A stretch of DNA of 64,000 nt, taken from positions 992,001 to 1,056,000 of the forward strand of contig NZ_JAHDTI010000003.1 of NCBI RefSeq assembly GCF_018531495.1, given 5' to 3'. How positions within the stretch are numbered: position 1 is the stretch's first letter; each line of letters opens with the position of its first letter. This document shows, piece after piece, positions 50,431-58,903 of the stretch. The notes under the pieces are model-generated. The model made no database searches and had not been told where the DNA came from. It saw only the letters and a list, made by a program, of their open reading frames with translations. Made by a program: the position numbers and the translations under genes. This DNA comes from Nonomuraea sediminis. Its GTDB lineage: Bacteria; Actinomycetota; Actinomycetes; Streptosporangiales; Streptosporangiaceae.

Positions 50431-52980
50431 GTGCGCCGATTAGTCACCCCCCTGATCGCCGTCCTCGTGATCATCGCCCTCGGCACCGTCCCCGCCCACG
50501 CGGCAGCCCGCCTGCTGGCGACCTTCAGCCTGTCGGGCACCACCGGCACGTTCGTCGTCAGCAACCCGGGCACGACCACGGTCACCGGGTGGAGCCTGGT
50601 CTTCGACCTGCCCTCCGGTGTGACCGCCTCGAACCCGCAGAACGGGACCATCACCCAGGCGGGCACCAGGGTCACCTTCACCCCCACCTACTACATCAAC
50701 TCGCTCGGAGCGGGCAAGAACACCGAGCCCTACAGCCCCAAGGTCACGCTCAGCTCCGCCGTACAACCGACCAGCTGCACGATCAACGGCGCGAACTGCG
50801 ACGGCACGGGCAGCGACCCGCCTCCCCCGCCGCCCGTCAGCGCGACCTACACCGTCAGCGGCACCTCGGCCAAGTTCGTGATCGCCAACAACACGACCTC
50901 CGCGCTGAACGGCTGGACGGTCGTCTTCGACCTGCCCGCGGGCGTGACCGCCTCCAACGCGCAGAACGGCACGATCTCGCAGAGCGGGCGGACCGTCACG
51001 CTCTCCCCCGTCTACTACAACACGACCGTCGCGGCGGGCGGCTCGACCGAGCCGTACAGCCCGACCTTCACGATCAGTACTGCCGGCGCCCAGCCGACCA
51101 GTTGCCGCGTCAACGACGTGAACTGCGACGGGACGCCTGACGTGCCGCCAGGCGCGCCGGGGAACCTGCGTTCACCGGTCAAGACGACCAAGACGGTCTC
51201 GCTGGCGTGGGACGCCGCCACCCCCGGCAGTCTCCCGGTCACGAGCTACGTGATCTCCAACGGCACGGAGGTGACCGGCACCTCGGCGACGATCACCGGG
51301 CTGACGCCGAACACGTCCTACACGTTCACCGTCAAGGCCAAGGACCGCAAGGGGAACCTGTCTGCCGCCTCCTCGCCGCTGACGGTGAAGACGAACAACC
51401 CTTCCGACGACACGCAGGCACCGTCCGCGCCCTCCGGGCTGCGGTCGACGGGCAAGACCTCGTCGACGGTCTCCCTCGCGTGGAACGCCTCCACCGACAA
51501 CAGCGGTATCGCCAACTACGACGTCTACGTCGGGACTTCTGTCGCGGCGACCATCATGGGCACCACGGCGACCATTTCGGGTTTGTCGCCTTCGACCGCC
51601 TATTCGTTCACCGTTCGGGCGCGGGATCTCTACGACAACGTGTCGGCCGCTTCCGCCGCGGTGTCGGTGACGACGTCGGACGTGGTCGAGACGGGCTATG
51701 CCCGGGTCGGATATTTCGTGCAATGGGGTATCTACGGCCGGCAGTACTTCGTGAAGAACCTCGAGACCACCGGCAACGCGGCCAAGCTCACCCACATCAA
51801 CTACGCCTTCGCCAACATCGACCCGGTCAACCTGACCTGCCTGCAGGGCGTCACCAAGGGCACCACGCAGAACCCGCAGGACCCCTCGCAGGGCGACGGC
51901 GCGGGCGACGCCGAGGCCGACTACGGCCGGCCGTTCAGCGCGGCGCAGTCGGTGGACGGCGTGGCCGACTCCGGGTGGGACAAGCTGCAGGGCAACTTCA
52001 ACCAGCTCAAGAAGCTCAAGGTCAAGCACCCGGACCTGAAGGTGCTCATCTCGATCGGCGGCTGGACCTACTCCAAGTACTTCTCCGACGTGGCGGCCAC
52101 CGACGCCTCGCGCAAGAAGTTCGTGACCTCCTGCATCGACACCTACATCAAGGGCAACCTGCCCGTCTACAACACCTACGGCGGGCCGGGCACGGCCGCC
52201 GGCATCTTCGACGGGATCGACGTCGACTGGGAGTGGCCGGGCGCCGAGGGGCACGCGGGCAACCACGTCTCACCCAACGACAAGGCGAACCTGACGCTGC
52301 TGCTGGCCGAGTTCCGCCGCCAGCTCGACGCGCTGACCGCCCAGACGGGCAAGCGCTACCAGCTCACGGCCTTCACCCCGGCCGACCCGGCCAAGATCGC
52401 CGCCGGCTGGGACCTGCCCGAGGTCGCCAGGTCCCTGGACATCTTCAACATCCAGGGCTACGACTTCCACGGCGCGGGCAGCGACAACTCATGGGAGCCG
52501 AACCGCACCGGCCACCAGGGCAACCTCTACCAGGACACCGACGACCCTTACTCCTTCCACTTCAGCGTCGAGAACGCGGTCAACGTCTACCTGCAGGCGG
52601 GGGTGAACCCGCGCAAGCTGACCATCGGCCTGGCCTACTACGGCCGCGGCTGGCAGCAGGTCACCGACGGCGGCAAGTTCGGCGAGTGGCAGGCGGCCCA
52701 AGGCGCGGCGCCCGGCCAGTTCCAGGAGGAGGCGGGCACGCGCGGCTACAGCAACCTGGTCGCCTCGGTGCCCGGCTGCACGGTGCGCCATGACGAGCAG
52801 GCGGTCGCCACCTTCTGCTACACCGGGAACAACGGCCAGTGGTGGACCTTCGACGACACCTGGTCGATCGGCAAGAAGACGGCCTGGCTGCGCGGCAAGA
52901 ACCTGCTCGGGGCGATGATCTGGGAGATGTCCGGAGACACCGGCACCCTCACCACCGCCCTGGACGCAGGCCTGAAGTAG
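50431..52980 (+). CDS. Secreted GH18 chitinase with two CBM-like and two FnIII modules
   Basis: An 849-residue exoenzyme that cleaves beta-1,4-GlcNAc bonds in chitin. Order of parts: signal peptide 1-24 (cleavage after AHA); two repeated carbohydrate-binding modules (about 28-125 and 138-233), each ending TSC-x-x-N-x-x-NCDG with paired cysteines; a proline linker PPPPPP at 130; two fibronectin type III modules (about 242-322 and 332-416); and a GH18 barrel (422-849). The catalytic motif is D594-GI-D597-V-D599-W-E601, with E601 as acid, and SIGGW at 541-545. The GTG start is set by GAAAGG nine bases upstream. The two CBM-like modules resemble CBM2 in layout, but I am not certain of the family number. 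Confidence 0.9.
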   Translation: MRRLVTPLIAVLVIIALGTVPAHAAARLLATFSLSGTTGTFVVSNPGTTTVTGWSLVFDLPSGVTASNPQNGTITQAGTRVTFTPTYYINSLGAGKNTEPYSPKVTLSSAVQPTSCTINGANCDGTGSDPPPPPPVSATYTVSGTSAKFVIANNTTSALNGWTVVFDLPAGVTASNAQNGTISQSGRTVTLSPVYYNTTVAAGGSTEPYSPTFTISTAGAQPTSCRVNDVNCDGTPDVPPGAPGNLRSPVKTTKTVSLAWDAATPGSLPVTSYVISNGTEVTGTSATITGLTPNTSYTFTVKAKDRKGNLSAASSPLTVKTNNPSDDTQAPSAPSGLRSTGKTSSTVSLAWNASTDNSGIANYDVYVGTSVAATIMGTTATISGLSPSTAYSFTVRARDLYDNVSAASAAVSVTTSDVVETGYARVGYFVQWGIYGRQYFVKNLETTGNAAKLTHINYAFANIDPVNLTCLQGVTKGTTQNPQDPSQGDGAGDAEADYGRPFSAAQSVDGVADSGWDKLQGNFNQLKKLKVKHPDLKVLISIGGWTYSKYFSDVAATDASRKKFVTSCIDTYIKGNLPVYNTYGGPGTAAGIFDGIDVDWEWPGAEGHAGNHVSPNDKANLTLLLAEFRRQLDALTAQTGKRYQLTAFTPADPAKIAAGWDLPEVARSLDIFNIQGYDFHGAGSDNSWEPNRTGHQGNLYQDTDDPYSFHFSVENAVNVYLQAGVNPRKLTIGLAYYGRGWQQVTDGGKFGEWQAAQGAAPGQFQEEAGTRGYSNLVASVPGCTVRHDEQAVATFCYTGNNGQWWTFDDTWSIGKKTAWLRGKNLLGAMIWEMSGDTGTLTTALDAGLK

Positions 52981-52997
52981 TCCCGTCCTCCGGCGGG

Positions 52998-54273
52998 TTA
53001 GTCCTCGGTCCCCTGTTCGACGTAGATCATCAGGACGCTCCCCTTGGGGGCCGAGACGCCCGCCGGAGGATCTTGGCGCACGACCCACGGGCGGCCGTGG
53101 GGCTCGGGCACCGCGATGCGGTCGCCGACGATGTTGAACAGCGCACGGGCCCACGCCCACTCGGGGTCGGTCTGGACGGCCTCCATGTTCTGGCCGATCA
53201 GGTTGGGGACCTGGACCAGCTGCGGCGGCGGCGCCAGACCGGCCACGCGGGCGGGAAGGTGCGGCGCGAGCACCTTGAGCCCGTCGGGGAAGGCCGCCTC
53301 CTTGGGGTGGTTGAGCGCGTGCGAGGCCGCCGCCGCGATCGTGTCCAGGTCGTCCGACGCGTCCGCCTGCAGCTTGGCCAGCGCCGCCTCGTCCACGCCG
53401 ACGAACTGGTCCTGGTGCGCCAGGATGTAGTCGATGTCCTCGAGCAACTGCCAGTCGCGGTTGCGCAGCCGCGCGCACCGCACCAGCACGTCCTGCTGAT
53501 GCTCCAGGTCGATGAAGTTCGGCGTGCGCGGCAGGTTGAGGATCTCGTGCGAGTCGAGCAGCACCGAGTACGGCACGGCCTCCTCGCGTACCGTGGCCGG
53601 CCAGGCCTGCGAGATCGCCTGCAGCTCCTCCAGGCTCCCCGGTTGCTTCGTGGCGACCTTGCCCCCTTCGGCGTACACGTTGATCGAGATGCTCTTGCTG
53701 CTGAGGGCGTTCTTGAAGTCGGAGCTGAACCCGCCGGAGGCGGAGAAGGTGGCGTATCCCCCGCTGACGGTCGCCGACAGGCTCTGCTGCTCGGTGCTGT
53801 CCTTGGTCTGGATCCGGCAGATGCCGACGAAGAACCCGCCGCGCTTGCATCCCACGGACGAACATGTCGCCGAACACCCCGCGGAAGCGGTCCATGTCGC
53901 CGTCGTTGATCAGCGCGACCGCCGCCGGGTTGGGCGTCGGGTTGCGGATGGAGGAGAACGCCAGCTGCAGCGTCGCCCGGACCGCGAAGAACACCGCCGA
54001 GGAGTGGATCTTCTGGTCGCGCGAGAAGCTCATCCTGGCGCTCGCGCTGAACAGCCCGACCCCGCCCGAGGCCGAGGCCGAGATCCCCAGATGCGTCTGG
54101 AGGTCCTCCTCGGTCTTCAGCAGCTGCATGCTGTAGGTCAGGATGCTGCCCGCGGCGCCCTGGACCTCGTTCGGCTCGCCCATGGCGGCCAGCGCCTTCT
54201 TGTTGGCGCTCGGCGTGTCGATCCCGACGCCGTAGTCCATTCCGCCCTGGTACGGAATGTAAAGCTCCCCCAT
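52998..54273 (-). pseudogene. MACPF-like/PASTA protein interrupted by a +1 frameshift
   Basis: Two frames join into one protein of about 423 residues. The first (54273 to about 53853) gives GELYIPYQGGMDYGVGIDTP and continues to FGDMFVRG; the second, starting near 53855, continues GCKRGGFFVGICRIQTKD. The GD-x-FV-x-G-x-x-x-GG-x-F pattern followed by SGGYATFSASGGFSSDF (amphipathic strands) resembles MACPF/CDC pore-forming proteins. The last 75 residues resemble a PASTA domain (VPNLIGQNM near its start, then VRQDPPAGVSAPKGSVLMIYV in pieces). One extra base in ATCCC (53849-53853) breaks the frame: recent mutation or sequencing error. There is no signal peptide. GGGAGGGG precedes the ATG. The MACPF assignment is tentative. 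Confidence 0.6.
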
Positions 54274-54329
54274 GTCCCCTCCCCTCCCGCGGCCCCCGCG
54301 GAGCCGCCGCCTTCAGAAGAGCCCGCGGA

Positions 54330-54518
54330 TCACCCCATGTCAACGCCCCACGACAGCGGCAGGAACGCTTTCGACCAGCAGTGATCGACGCCGTCGGCCT
54401 TCGTCGTGACCGTCTCACCGGCACTGCCGTGGCTGTCGCAGGCGATCGCGAGCTCGACGGGCGCGCCGGGGAAGGCCGGGTCAGGCGGGTCCGCATCGTA
54501 AAGGGGGCGCGCGGGCAT
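54330..54518 (-). CDS. Hypothetical small ORF upstream of the MACPF-like gene
   Basis: A 62-codon ORF (start MPARPLYDADPPDPAFPGAP, then VELAIACDSHGSAG, ending LPLSWGVDMG) with host-like third positions. It has no ribosome site, no recognisable domain and two cysteines. It ends 57 bp before the MACPF-like start on the same strand. It could be the 3' part of an older gene. I am not convinced it is translated. Confidence 0.3.
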   Translation of the reverse strand: MPARPLYDADPPDPAFPGAPVELAIACDSHGSAGETVTTKADGVDHCWSKAFLPLSWGVDMG

Positions 54519-54792
54519 AGCTGCGTGGGCTGTGACGCCGCAGACTGACACCGCGCTCTATCTGACGCGCGAGCAGGGCGGCGGAGGGCGTAACCCCGCA
54601 GGCTGGCGCCGCGTCCCAAGCTGCGCGCAGGGCGTGCCGCAGGTGGGTATGGCGCCCCTGTCTGGCATGCGGGCGTGCCTCAGAACTCCGTGAGGGCTCG
54701 CGTCGCACCCCCTCGGGCGGCGCGGGCCGTATGCACCTATGCGGCTGGGGCGCGCGCCGAGCGGGGGGCGCGCGCCCGGACAGCCGGGAGGG
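54519..54792. other. Non-coding GC-rich stretch between lexA and the MACPF-like locus
   Basis: Apart from the lexA terminator at 54748-54777 I see no gene. The stretch contains scattered similar pieces (GGGCGTAACCCCGCAGGCTG and GACGCCGCAGACTGACACCG type, both with a G-x-CGCAG core) and looks like degraded or repeat-derived sequence. Confidence 0.4.
54748..54777 (-). terminator. lexA terminator
   Basis: GGGCGCGCGCC (54748-54758) pairs perfectly with GGCGCGCGCCC (54767-54777) around an 8-base loop, 16 bp beyond the lexA stop. No U-tract. Confidence 0.7.
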
Positions 54793-55500
54793 TCAGAGGC
54801 GGCGGAGGACGGCGACCACCTTGCCCAGGACGCTGGCCTCGTCGCCGGGGATCGGGTCGTAGTTCGGGTTGTGCGGGACCAGCCAGACGTGGCCGTCCTT
54901 GCGCTTGAACGTCTTGACCGTGGCCTCGCCGTCGATCATCGCGGCCACGATGTCGCCGCTCTCCGCGACCGGCTGCTGCCGGACGACGACCCAGTCGCCG
55001 TCGGCGATGGCGGCCTCGATCATCGAGTCACCCGTGACCTGGAGCAGGAAGAGCGTGCCCTCGCCGACCAGCTGCTTGGGCAGCGCGAAGACGTCCTCGA
55101 CGCTCTCCTCGGCCAGGATCGGGCCACCGGCGGCGATGCGGCCGACGAGCGGGACATAGGCGGCCGTGGGGCGGCTGACCGCGGTTTCGTCGTCGGCGGC
55201 GTCGGGGTCGACCCACAGCACAGGCTCGCCCGGCAGGCGCACCTCGAGCGCGCGCGGACGGTGCGGGTCGCGCCGCAGGTAGCCCTTGCGCTGCAGCGCC
55301 GTCAGCTGGTGCGACACGCTGGACGTGCTGGTCAGCTGGACGGCCTCGCCGATCTCGCGCATGGAGGGCGGGTAACCGCGCTGCTGGACCGAGTCGCGGA
55401 TCACCTCGAGGATCTTGCGCTGCCTCGGGGTGAGCCCCAGCGAATCTCGCCGGCGCACCGCGAGGTCGCTGACCCCGTTGCCGTCATCCCGCTCGCTCAT
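54793..55500 (-). CDS. lexA: LexA, SOS response repressor
   Basis: A 235-residue self-cleaving repressor of DNA-damage genes. Residues 22-85 form the winged helix (LTPRQRKILEVIRDSVQQRG, YPPSMREIGEAV, SVSHQLTALQRKGYL). The cleavage site is A124-G125 (RIAAGGP), and the Ser-Lys dyad is S159 (GDSM) and K196 (TVKTF), so it should be RecA-inducible. I chose ATG 55500 with GAGGAG upstream; an upstream in-frame start at 55557 would overlap the promoter. Two SOS boxes lie in the 206-bp divergent region, giving autoregulation and control of the LysM gene on the other side. Confidence 0.95.
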   Translation of the reverse strand: MSERDDGNGVSDLAVRRRDSLGLTPRQRKILEVIRDSVQQRGYPPSMREIGEAVQLTSTSSVSHQLTALQRKGYLRRDPHRPRALEVRLPGEPVLWVDPDAADDETAVSRPTAAYVPLVGRIAAGGPILAEESVEDVFALPKQLVGEGTLFLLQVTGDSMIEAAIADGDWVVVRQQPVAESGDIVAAMIDGEATVKTFKRKDGHVWLVPHNPNYDPIPGDEASVLGKVVAVLRRL

Positions 55501-55581
55501 GCTCTCCTCCTCGCCGGTGGACCTCCCGGTCCGTGGTCCTGATGTCGCACACAGCAACCGTATCGCCGCTGAAGATCATCT

Positions 55582-55597
55582 TCAAACAATTGTTCGA
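55582..55597. promoter_or_regulatory. SOS (LexA) box 1
   Basis: TCAAACAATTGTTCGA matches the actinobacterial LexA consensus TCGAAC-N4-GTTCGA with one mismatch. It lies 81 bp before the lexA start. Confidence 0.75.
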
Positions 55598-55650
55598 GTC
55601 TTCCTCGAAATTGTCAGCGACGTGGTGTACAACATCGTACGGGAGTTCGA

Positions 55651-55666
55651 TCGACACCGTGTTCGA
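55651..55666. promoter_or_regulatory. SOS (LexA) box 2
   Basis: TCGACACCGTGTTCGA matches TCGAAC-N4-GTTCGA except for an AC/CA exchange in the left arm. It lies 40 bp before the LysM gene start, so it likely controls that gene. Confidence 0.65.
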
Positions 55667-55706
55667 TTTGACGATCTTTGATCGGCCTTTTTGCGGGAGG
55701 TCAGCC

Positions 55707-56957
55707 GTGCGAACAACCACAATCACACACCCGAACGACGACGCGCAGCTAACTCTCCTGGCCGACCTCACCCGCGAGACGCGCCCTGCGCCCCCTCGCC
55801 CCACGGGCCGCCGCCTGTGGCTGGTCCCCGAGCCGCGCAACGGGAGCGCGCGGCTCACCGACCCGCCGACCCACGCGGACTCCCCCCGTACGGCAGGCAC
55901 CACCCGCCGCTCCCTCCCTGGAGTCGCCCGGCCGAGGAAGGCGGGCCCCGCCAGGGTCCGGGAGAGCGGCGCGCCCACGAGCCCGCGCAGGCCTGCCGTA
56001 CCCCAGAGCGGCGCGACCACAGACTCACGGCGACCCGCCGCACTCCAGGACGCCACCGCCACGACCTTCGGGCAGCCCGCGGTAAGCCAGGGCGCCACGA
56101 GCTCGCGACGACCCGCCGTACGCCAGGGCGACACCGCCGCGAACTCGCCACGACCCGCCGTACGCCAGGGAGGCACGGACGCGGGCTCGCGACGACCCGC
56201 CGTACTGCAGGGCGACTCGAGGGGGCGGCCGGATCGCGGGGCACGGCGGCGCACCGGCGACGCGGCGGGCAGCGCGAGGCGAGGCATCGCGGGCGGCGGG
56301 TCGAGGTCCGGCGTCGACGACATGGCGGACAGGCCGTGGCACAGTGGCGAGCCAGACGGACAGCGGCCCGCAGGTGCTCGAGGCGGTGAGCCCAGCGGGC
56401 GACGCGTGAGCGCGCGGGGCTGGCCCGGCGGGCTCCGCGCAGGCGCTCGGAGTAGTGAGCTCGGCGAGCGGCGGGCGGGCGCTCGGGGCGAAGGGCTCCG
56501 CGGGCGGCGCGCGGGCGCTCGGAGTGGCGGGCGGCGCGCAGGGGCTCGGAGTAGTGAGCTCGACGGGCGGCGGGCGGGCGCTCGGGGCGGTGGGCTCGGC
56601 GGGCGGCGGGCGGGCGCGCAGGGTGGGGCGCGGGGGCAGGTGGGGCGTGGGGGCGGGGCGGTGCGGTTGACGCGGCGGGGGCGGGTTGTGGTTGTGGGGT
56701 TCCTTGTTGTGGTGGCGTTGGGGGTGTTCTTCGCGGGGGCCAGGGCGGCGGGGTGGGCGGCGCAGGGGGGCGCGACGCCCAGTCATGCGGGGCTGCCGTG
56801 GGTGGTGGTCGACGAGGGGGACACGCTGTGGAAGATCGCTCAGAACGTCGATCACGGCGACGACCCGGCCAAGGTGGTCGCCGAGATCGTCCGGCTGAAC
56901 GGGCTGGGTGACTCGCTGATCCGCCCGGGCACGCGGCTGTACGTGCCCGGCCGGTGA
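55707..56957 (+). CDS. LysM membrane protein, ChiZ/DivS-type SOS division inhibitor candidate
   Basis: A 416-residue protein. Residues 1-320 are very Arg/Gly/Ala-rich and probably disordered, with two degenerate tandem repeat blocks: RRPAV-x-QG-x-T units of about 14 residues at 94-170, and RRAGAR-type units at 246-307. A single helix (325-345) anchors it, and a LysM domain (365-415, GDTLWKIAQNV) reaches the peptidoglycan. In Mycobacterium the gene divergent from lexA encodes ChiZ (Rv2719c), which has an Arg-rich disordered cytosolic tail, one helix and a LysM domain, and blocks division after DNA damage; in Corynebacterium DivS has the same role. This is inferred by position and layout. GTG 55707 has GGGAGG upstream. 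The IDR is several times longer than in ChiZ. Confidence 0.75.
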   Translation: MRTTTITHPNDDAQLTLLADLTRETRPAPPRPTGRRLWLVPEPRNGSARLTDPPTHADSPRTAGTTRRSLPGVARPRKAGPARVRESGAPTSPRRPAVPQSGATTDSRRPAALQDATATTFGQPAVSQGATSSRRPAVRQGDTAANSPRPAVRQGGTDAGSRRPAVLQGDSRGRPDRGARRRTGDAAGSARRGIAGGGSRSGVDDMADRPWHSGEPDGQRPAGARGGEPSGRRVSARGWPGGLRAGARSSELGERRAGARGEGLRGRRAGARSGGRRAGARSSELDGRRAGARGGGLGGRRAGAQGGARGQVGRGGGAVRLTRRGRVVVVGFLVVVALGVFFAGARAAGWAAQGGATPSHAGLPWVVVDEGDTLWKIAQNVDHGDDPAKVVAEIVRLNGLGDSLIRPGTRLYVPGR

Positions 56958-57036
56958 GACGAGGCTACCTAACATGAATGCAGTACCTCGACCTCGTGAA
57001 AGGCTCGTGAAAGCAGGGCCTTGAGAGGGTCGGATC

Positions 57037-58158
57037 ATGGAGAAGACACTCGGGTTCGATCACAACTCAATGCGCGACTCCGGGCTCAGGCTCGACGCGA
57101 TGCACGAAGAGCTCTCCCGGTTGTCCAGGCACGACCACTTCGACGGCCTGCCGTTCGCGGCGCTGGGCCTGATCGGCGAGCCTGCGCGCCGCAAGCACAA
57201 CGAAGTCCTCCAGAAGATGAGCGACGACCTGAGCAAGGGGTCGGTCTCCGCCTATCAGATGTTCTCGGTCGTGCGGCTCAACGACTACGGCTACCTCGAG
57301 TCGGACAACGCGGCGATCAGGGAGCTGACGCGGCTGCCCGACTACACGCACTATCCGACCGCTTTCGAGCAGAACATCGAGCTGCCCCGGGGAGATGAGC
57401 TGGTCACCGACCCGTTCTGGACGGTCGACGGGATACACACCCTGCCCGAAAACCGGCTGTACGAGGGCAAAGGCCAGCAGATCGCCGCCCTCGGCGCGGG
57501 CGCGACCATCGGCGCGGGCGCTGCCGTGGTGGCGCGGTTCGCCGGGGTCAGCCAGCGCACGGCCGCGCTCCTGACCGGTGCCGCGCGCATGTCGGCCATC
57601 GCCGCGGTCGCCGCGGGACTGTGGACCGCCGCGGTCTCACCCGAGGACGAGTACCTGACGCGTGCCGTCGACTACTGGTGGGGCACCGCCCAGGACCTGC
57701 AGCGGATGTTCGGCGGGCTGGACGCCAGGGACGTCATCGCCAAGGCCTGGGAGGGCGAGGCGAGAGACGCCGCCGAGGCCGTCGTGCGCGACTTCATGAC
57801 GGCCGGCTCCCAGCGCTTCGCCACCGCTCTCGGCCAGGTTCAGGGCCTGCAGCAGGCCATCAAGACGCTCAACCTGGTGCACGACGCCGTCTTCTACCTC
57901 ACTTCCGGCTTGATGGTGACGCTCGCGACACTGGCATGGCTCAGCCGGACGTATCCGATGGCGCTGGCGGCCAAGGAGGCGATCGGCCGGTTCTTACTGC
58001 GCGGCGTCACCAAGGGCCTTGCCGCGATCGGGGCGGCGGTGGCGCTGGTGGCGGTGCCAATGCTGTGGATGCGCTACGCCGAGCTCGACGGCGGCCAGAT
58101 CCTGCCGCCGCCGGACGGAGTACCCCAGACCGACTTCCCGCGGATCGCCGTCGCCTGA
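57037..58158 (+). CDS. Membrane protein with WXG-like helical hairpin (paralogue of 63427)
   Basis: I do not recognise a named family for this 373-residue protein. The first 100 residues form a helical hairpin like those of ESX/EspC-type proteins; hydrophobic helices follow at about 150-200, and then a second hairpin has W238-E-G240 between two helices (DLQRMFGGLDARDVIAKAWEG, EARDAAEAVVRDF, in pieces). Two TM helices (285-303, 325-343) and a short tail ending DFPRIAVA close it. WXG in a helix turn is the hallmark of WXG100 type VII secretion substrates. A shorter homologue lies at the right edge of the window with WSG at the same point. Start: ATG with GAGAGGG upstream. Confidence 0.6.
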   Translation: MEKTLGFDHNSMRDSGLRLDAMHEELSRLSRHDHFDGLPFAALGLIGEPARRKHNEVLQKMSDDLSKGSVSAYQMFSVVRLNDYGYLESDNAAIRELTRLPDYTHYPTAFEQNIELPRGDELVTDPFWTVDGIHTLPENRLYEGKGQQIAALGAGATIGAGAAVVARFAGVSQRTAALLTGAARMSAIAAVAAGLWTAAVSPEDEYLTRAVDYWWGTAQDLQRMFGGLDARDVIAKAWEGEARDAAEAVVRDFMTAGSQRFATALGQVQGLQQAIKTLNLVHDAVFYLTSGLMVTLATLAWLSRTYPMALAAKEAIGRFLLRGVTKGLAAIGAAVALVAVPMLWMRYAELDGGQILPPPDGVPQTDFPRIAVA

Positions 58159-58277
58159 ACGGAGGCTCGGGGGACGACACGCCCGACGTGCTGCGTGGGG
58201 CACCCCTGATCAGCGACTTCGGCCCGATGGGGGCGGTCAACTTGCGTTCATGGTCGCGCACTTCTAGGTTGGAAACC

Positions 58278-58325
58278 ACAACATCTAGTAGTTACACCGA
58301 TGTAGGTTCACCACAACTTGTGGTT
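58278..58325 (+). promoter_or_regulatory. Paired NrdR boxes upstream of nrdRJ
   Basis: Two 16-bp sites, ACAACATCTAGTAGTT (58278-58293) and ACCACAACTTGTGGTT (58310-58325), have centres exactly 32 bp apart, the three-turn spacing of NrdR box pairs. The second contains the palindrome CCACAA-C-TTGTGG. They precede the nrdR start by 42 bp and imply autoregulation of nrdRJ by NrdR and its nucleotide effector. Confidence 0.7.
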
Positions 58326-58366
58326 CCGTGGACCGTGCTTTACGCACGTCCCGAGGAGGCGTGAGC

Positions 58367-58903
58367 GTGCACTGTCCGTTCTGTCGGCACCCGGACACCA
58401 GGGTCATCGACAGCCGCTCGACGGAGGACGGCGCGGCCATCCGGCGCCGGCGGACCTGCCCGGAATGCGGGCGCAGGTTCACCACGCAGGAGACCGTGTT
58501 GCTGATGGTGAGCAAGCGTAGCGGGGTGACGGAGCCCTTCTCACGGGACAAGGTGGTCGCGGGCGTACGGCGGGCCTGCCAGGGCCGGCCCGTCTCCGAG
58601 GATTCGCTGGCCCAGCTGGGGCAGCGGGTCGAGGAGGCCATCAGGGCCAAGGGCGCGGCGGAGATCCCGTCCAACGAGGTCGGGCTGGCCATCCTGGGCC
58701 CGCTGCGGGAGCTCGACGAGGTGGCGTACCTGCGGTTCGCATCGGTATATCGCGGTTTCGAGAGCCTGGCGGACTTCGAGGCCGAGATCGAACAGTTGAA
58801 GGTGGAGAGGGAGTCGAACCGGACACCTGGAGATCCCCGTGCGGATCGCAAGGTGCAGGGTGCGACGGACTCGGCCAGTAAAGGCGAGAAGGGGGAGTCA
58901 TGA
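58367..58903 (+). CDS. nrdR: NrdR, ribonucleotide reductase repressor
   Basis: A 178-residue repressor of ribonucleotide reductase genes. The zinc ribbon is complete: C3, C6 (HCPFC), C31 and C34 (CPECGRRFTT); residues 45-140 form an ATP-cone that senses ATP/dATP (SGVTEPFSRDKVVAGVRRAC, then a FASVYRGFESL segment). A C-terminal tail of about 30 charged residues is longer than in the 150-residue E. coli protein but normal in actinobacteria. GTG 58367 gives the standard MHCPFC start and has GAGGAGG eight bases upstream; the GTG two codons earlier is too close. Its stop overlaps the nrdJ start by 4 bp. Confidence 0.95.
   Translation: MHCPFCRHPDTRVIDSRSTEDGAAIRRRRTCPECGRRFTTQETVLLMVSKRSGVTEPFSRDKVVAGVRRACQGRPVSEDSLAQLGQRVEEAIRAKGAAEIPSNEVGLAILGPLRELDEVAYLRFASVYRGFESLADFEAEIEQLKVERESNRTPGDPRADRKVQGATDSASKGEKGES

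Noticed and set aside
53840..53860. Programmed +1 frameshift in the MACPF-like gene
   Set aside because: No slippery heptamer, no stop codon at the shift point and no downstream structure that I can see. A mutation or sequencing error is simpler.
54552..54747. tRNA or small structured RNA in the gap upstream of lexA terminator
   Set aside because: No cloverleaf or T-loop consensus was found; the GC-rich hairpins are not specific.
55880..56230. CRISPR-like array (regular short repeats)
   Set aside because: Repeats are degenerate, directly adjacent, in frame and encode RRPAV-type units of the LysM protein; there are no unique spacers.
58159..58366. Cobalamin riboswitch before nrdRJ
   Set aside because: No B12-box-like sequence was found; the leader is short and is explained by the NrdR boxes.
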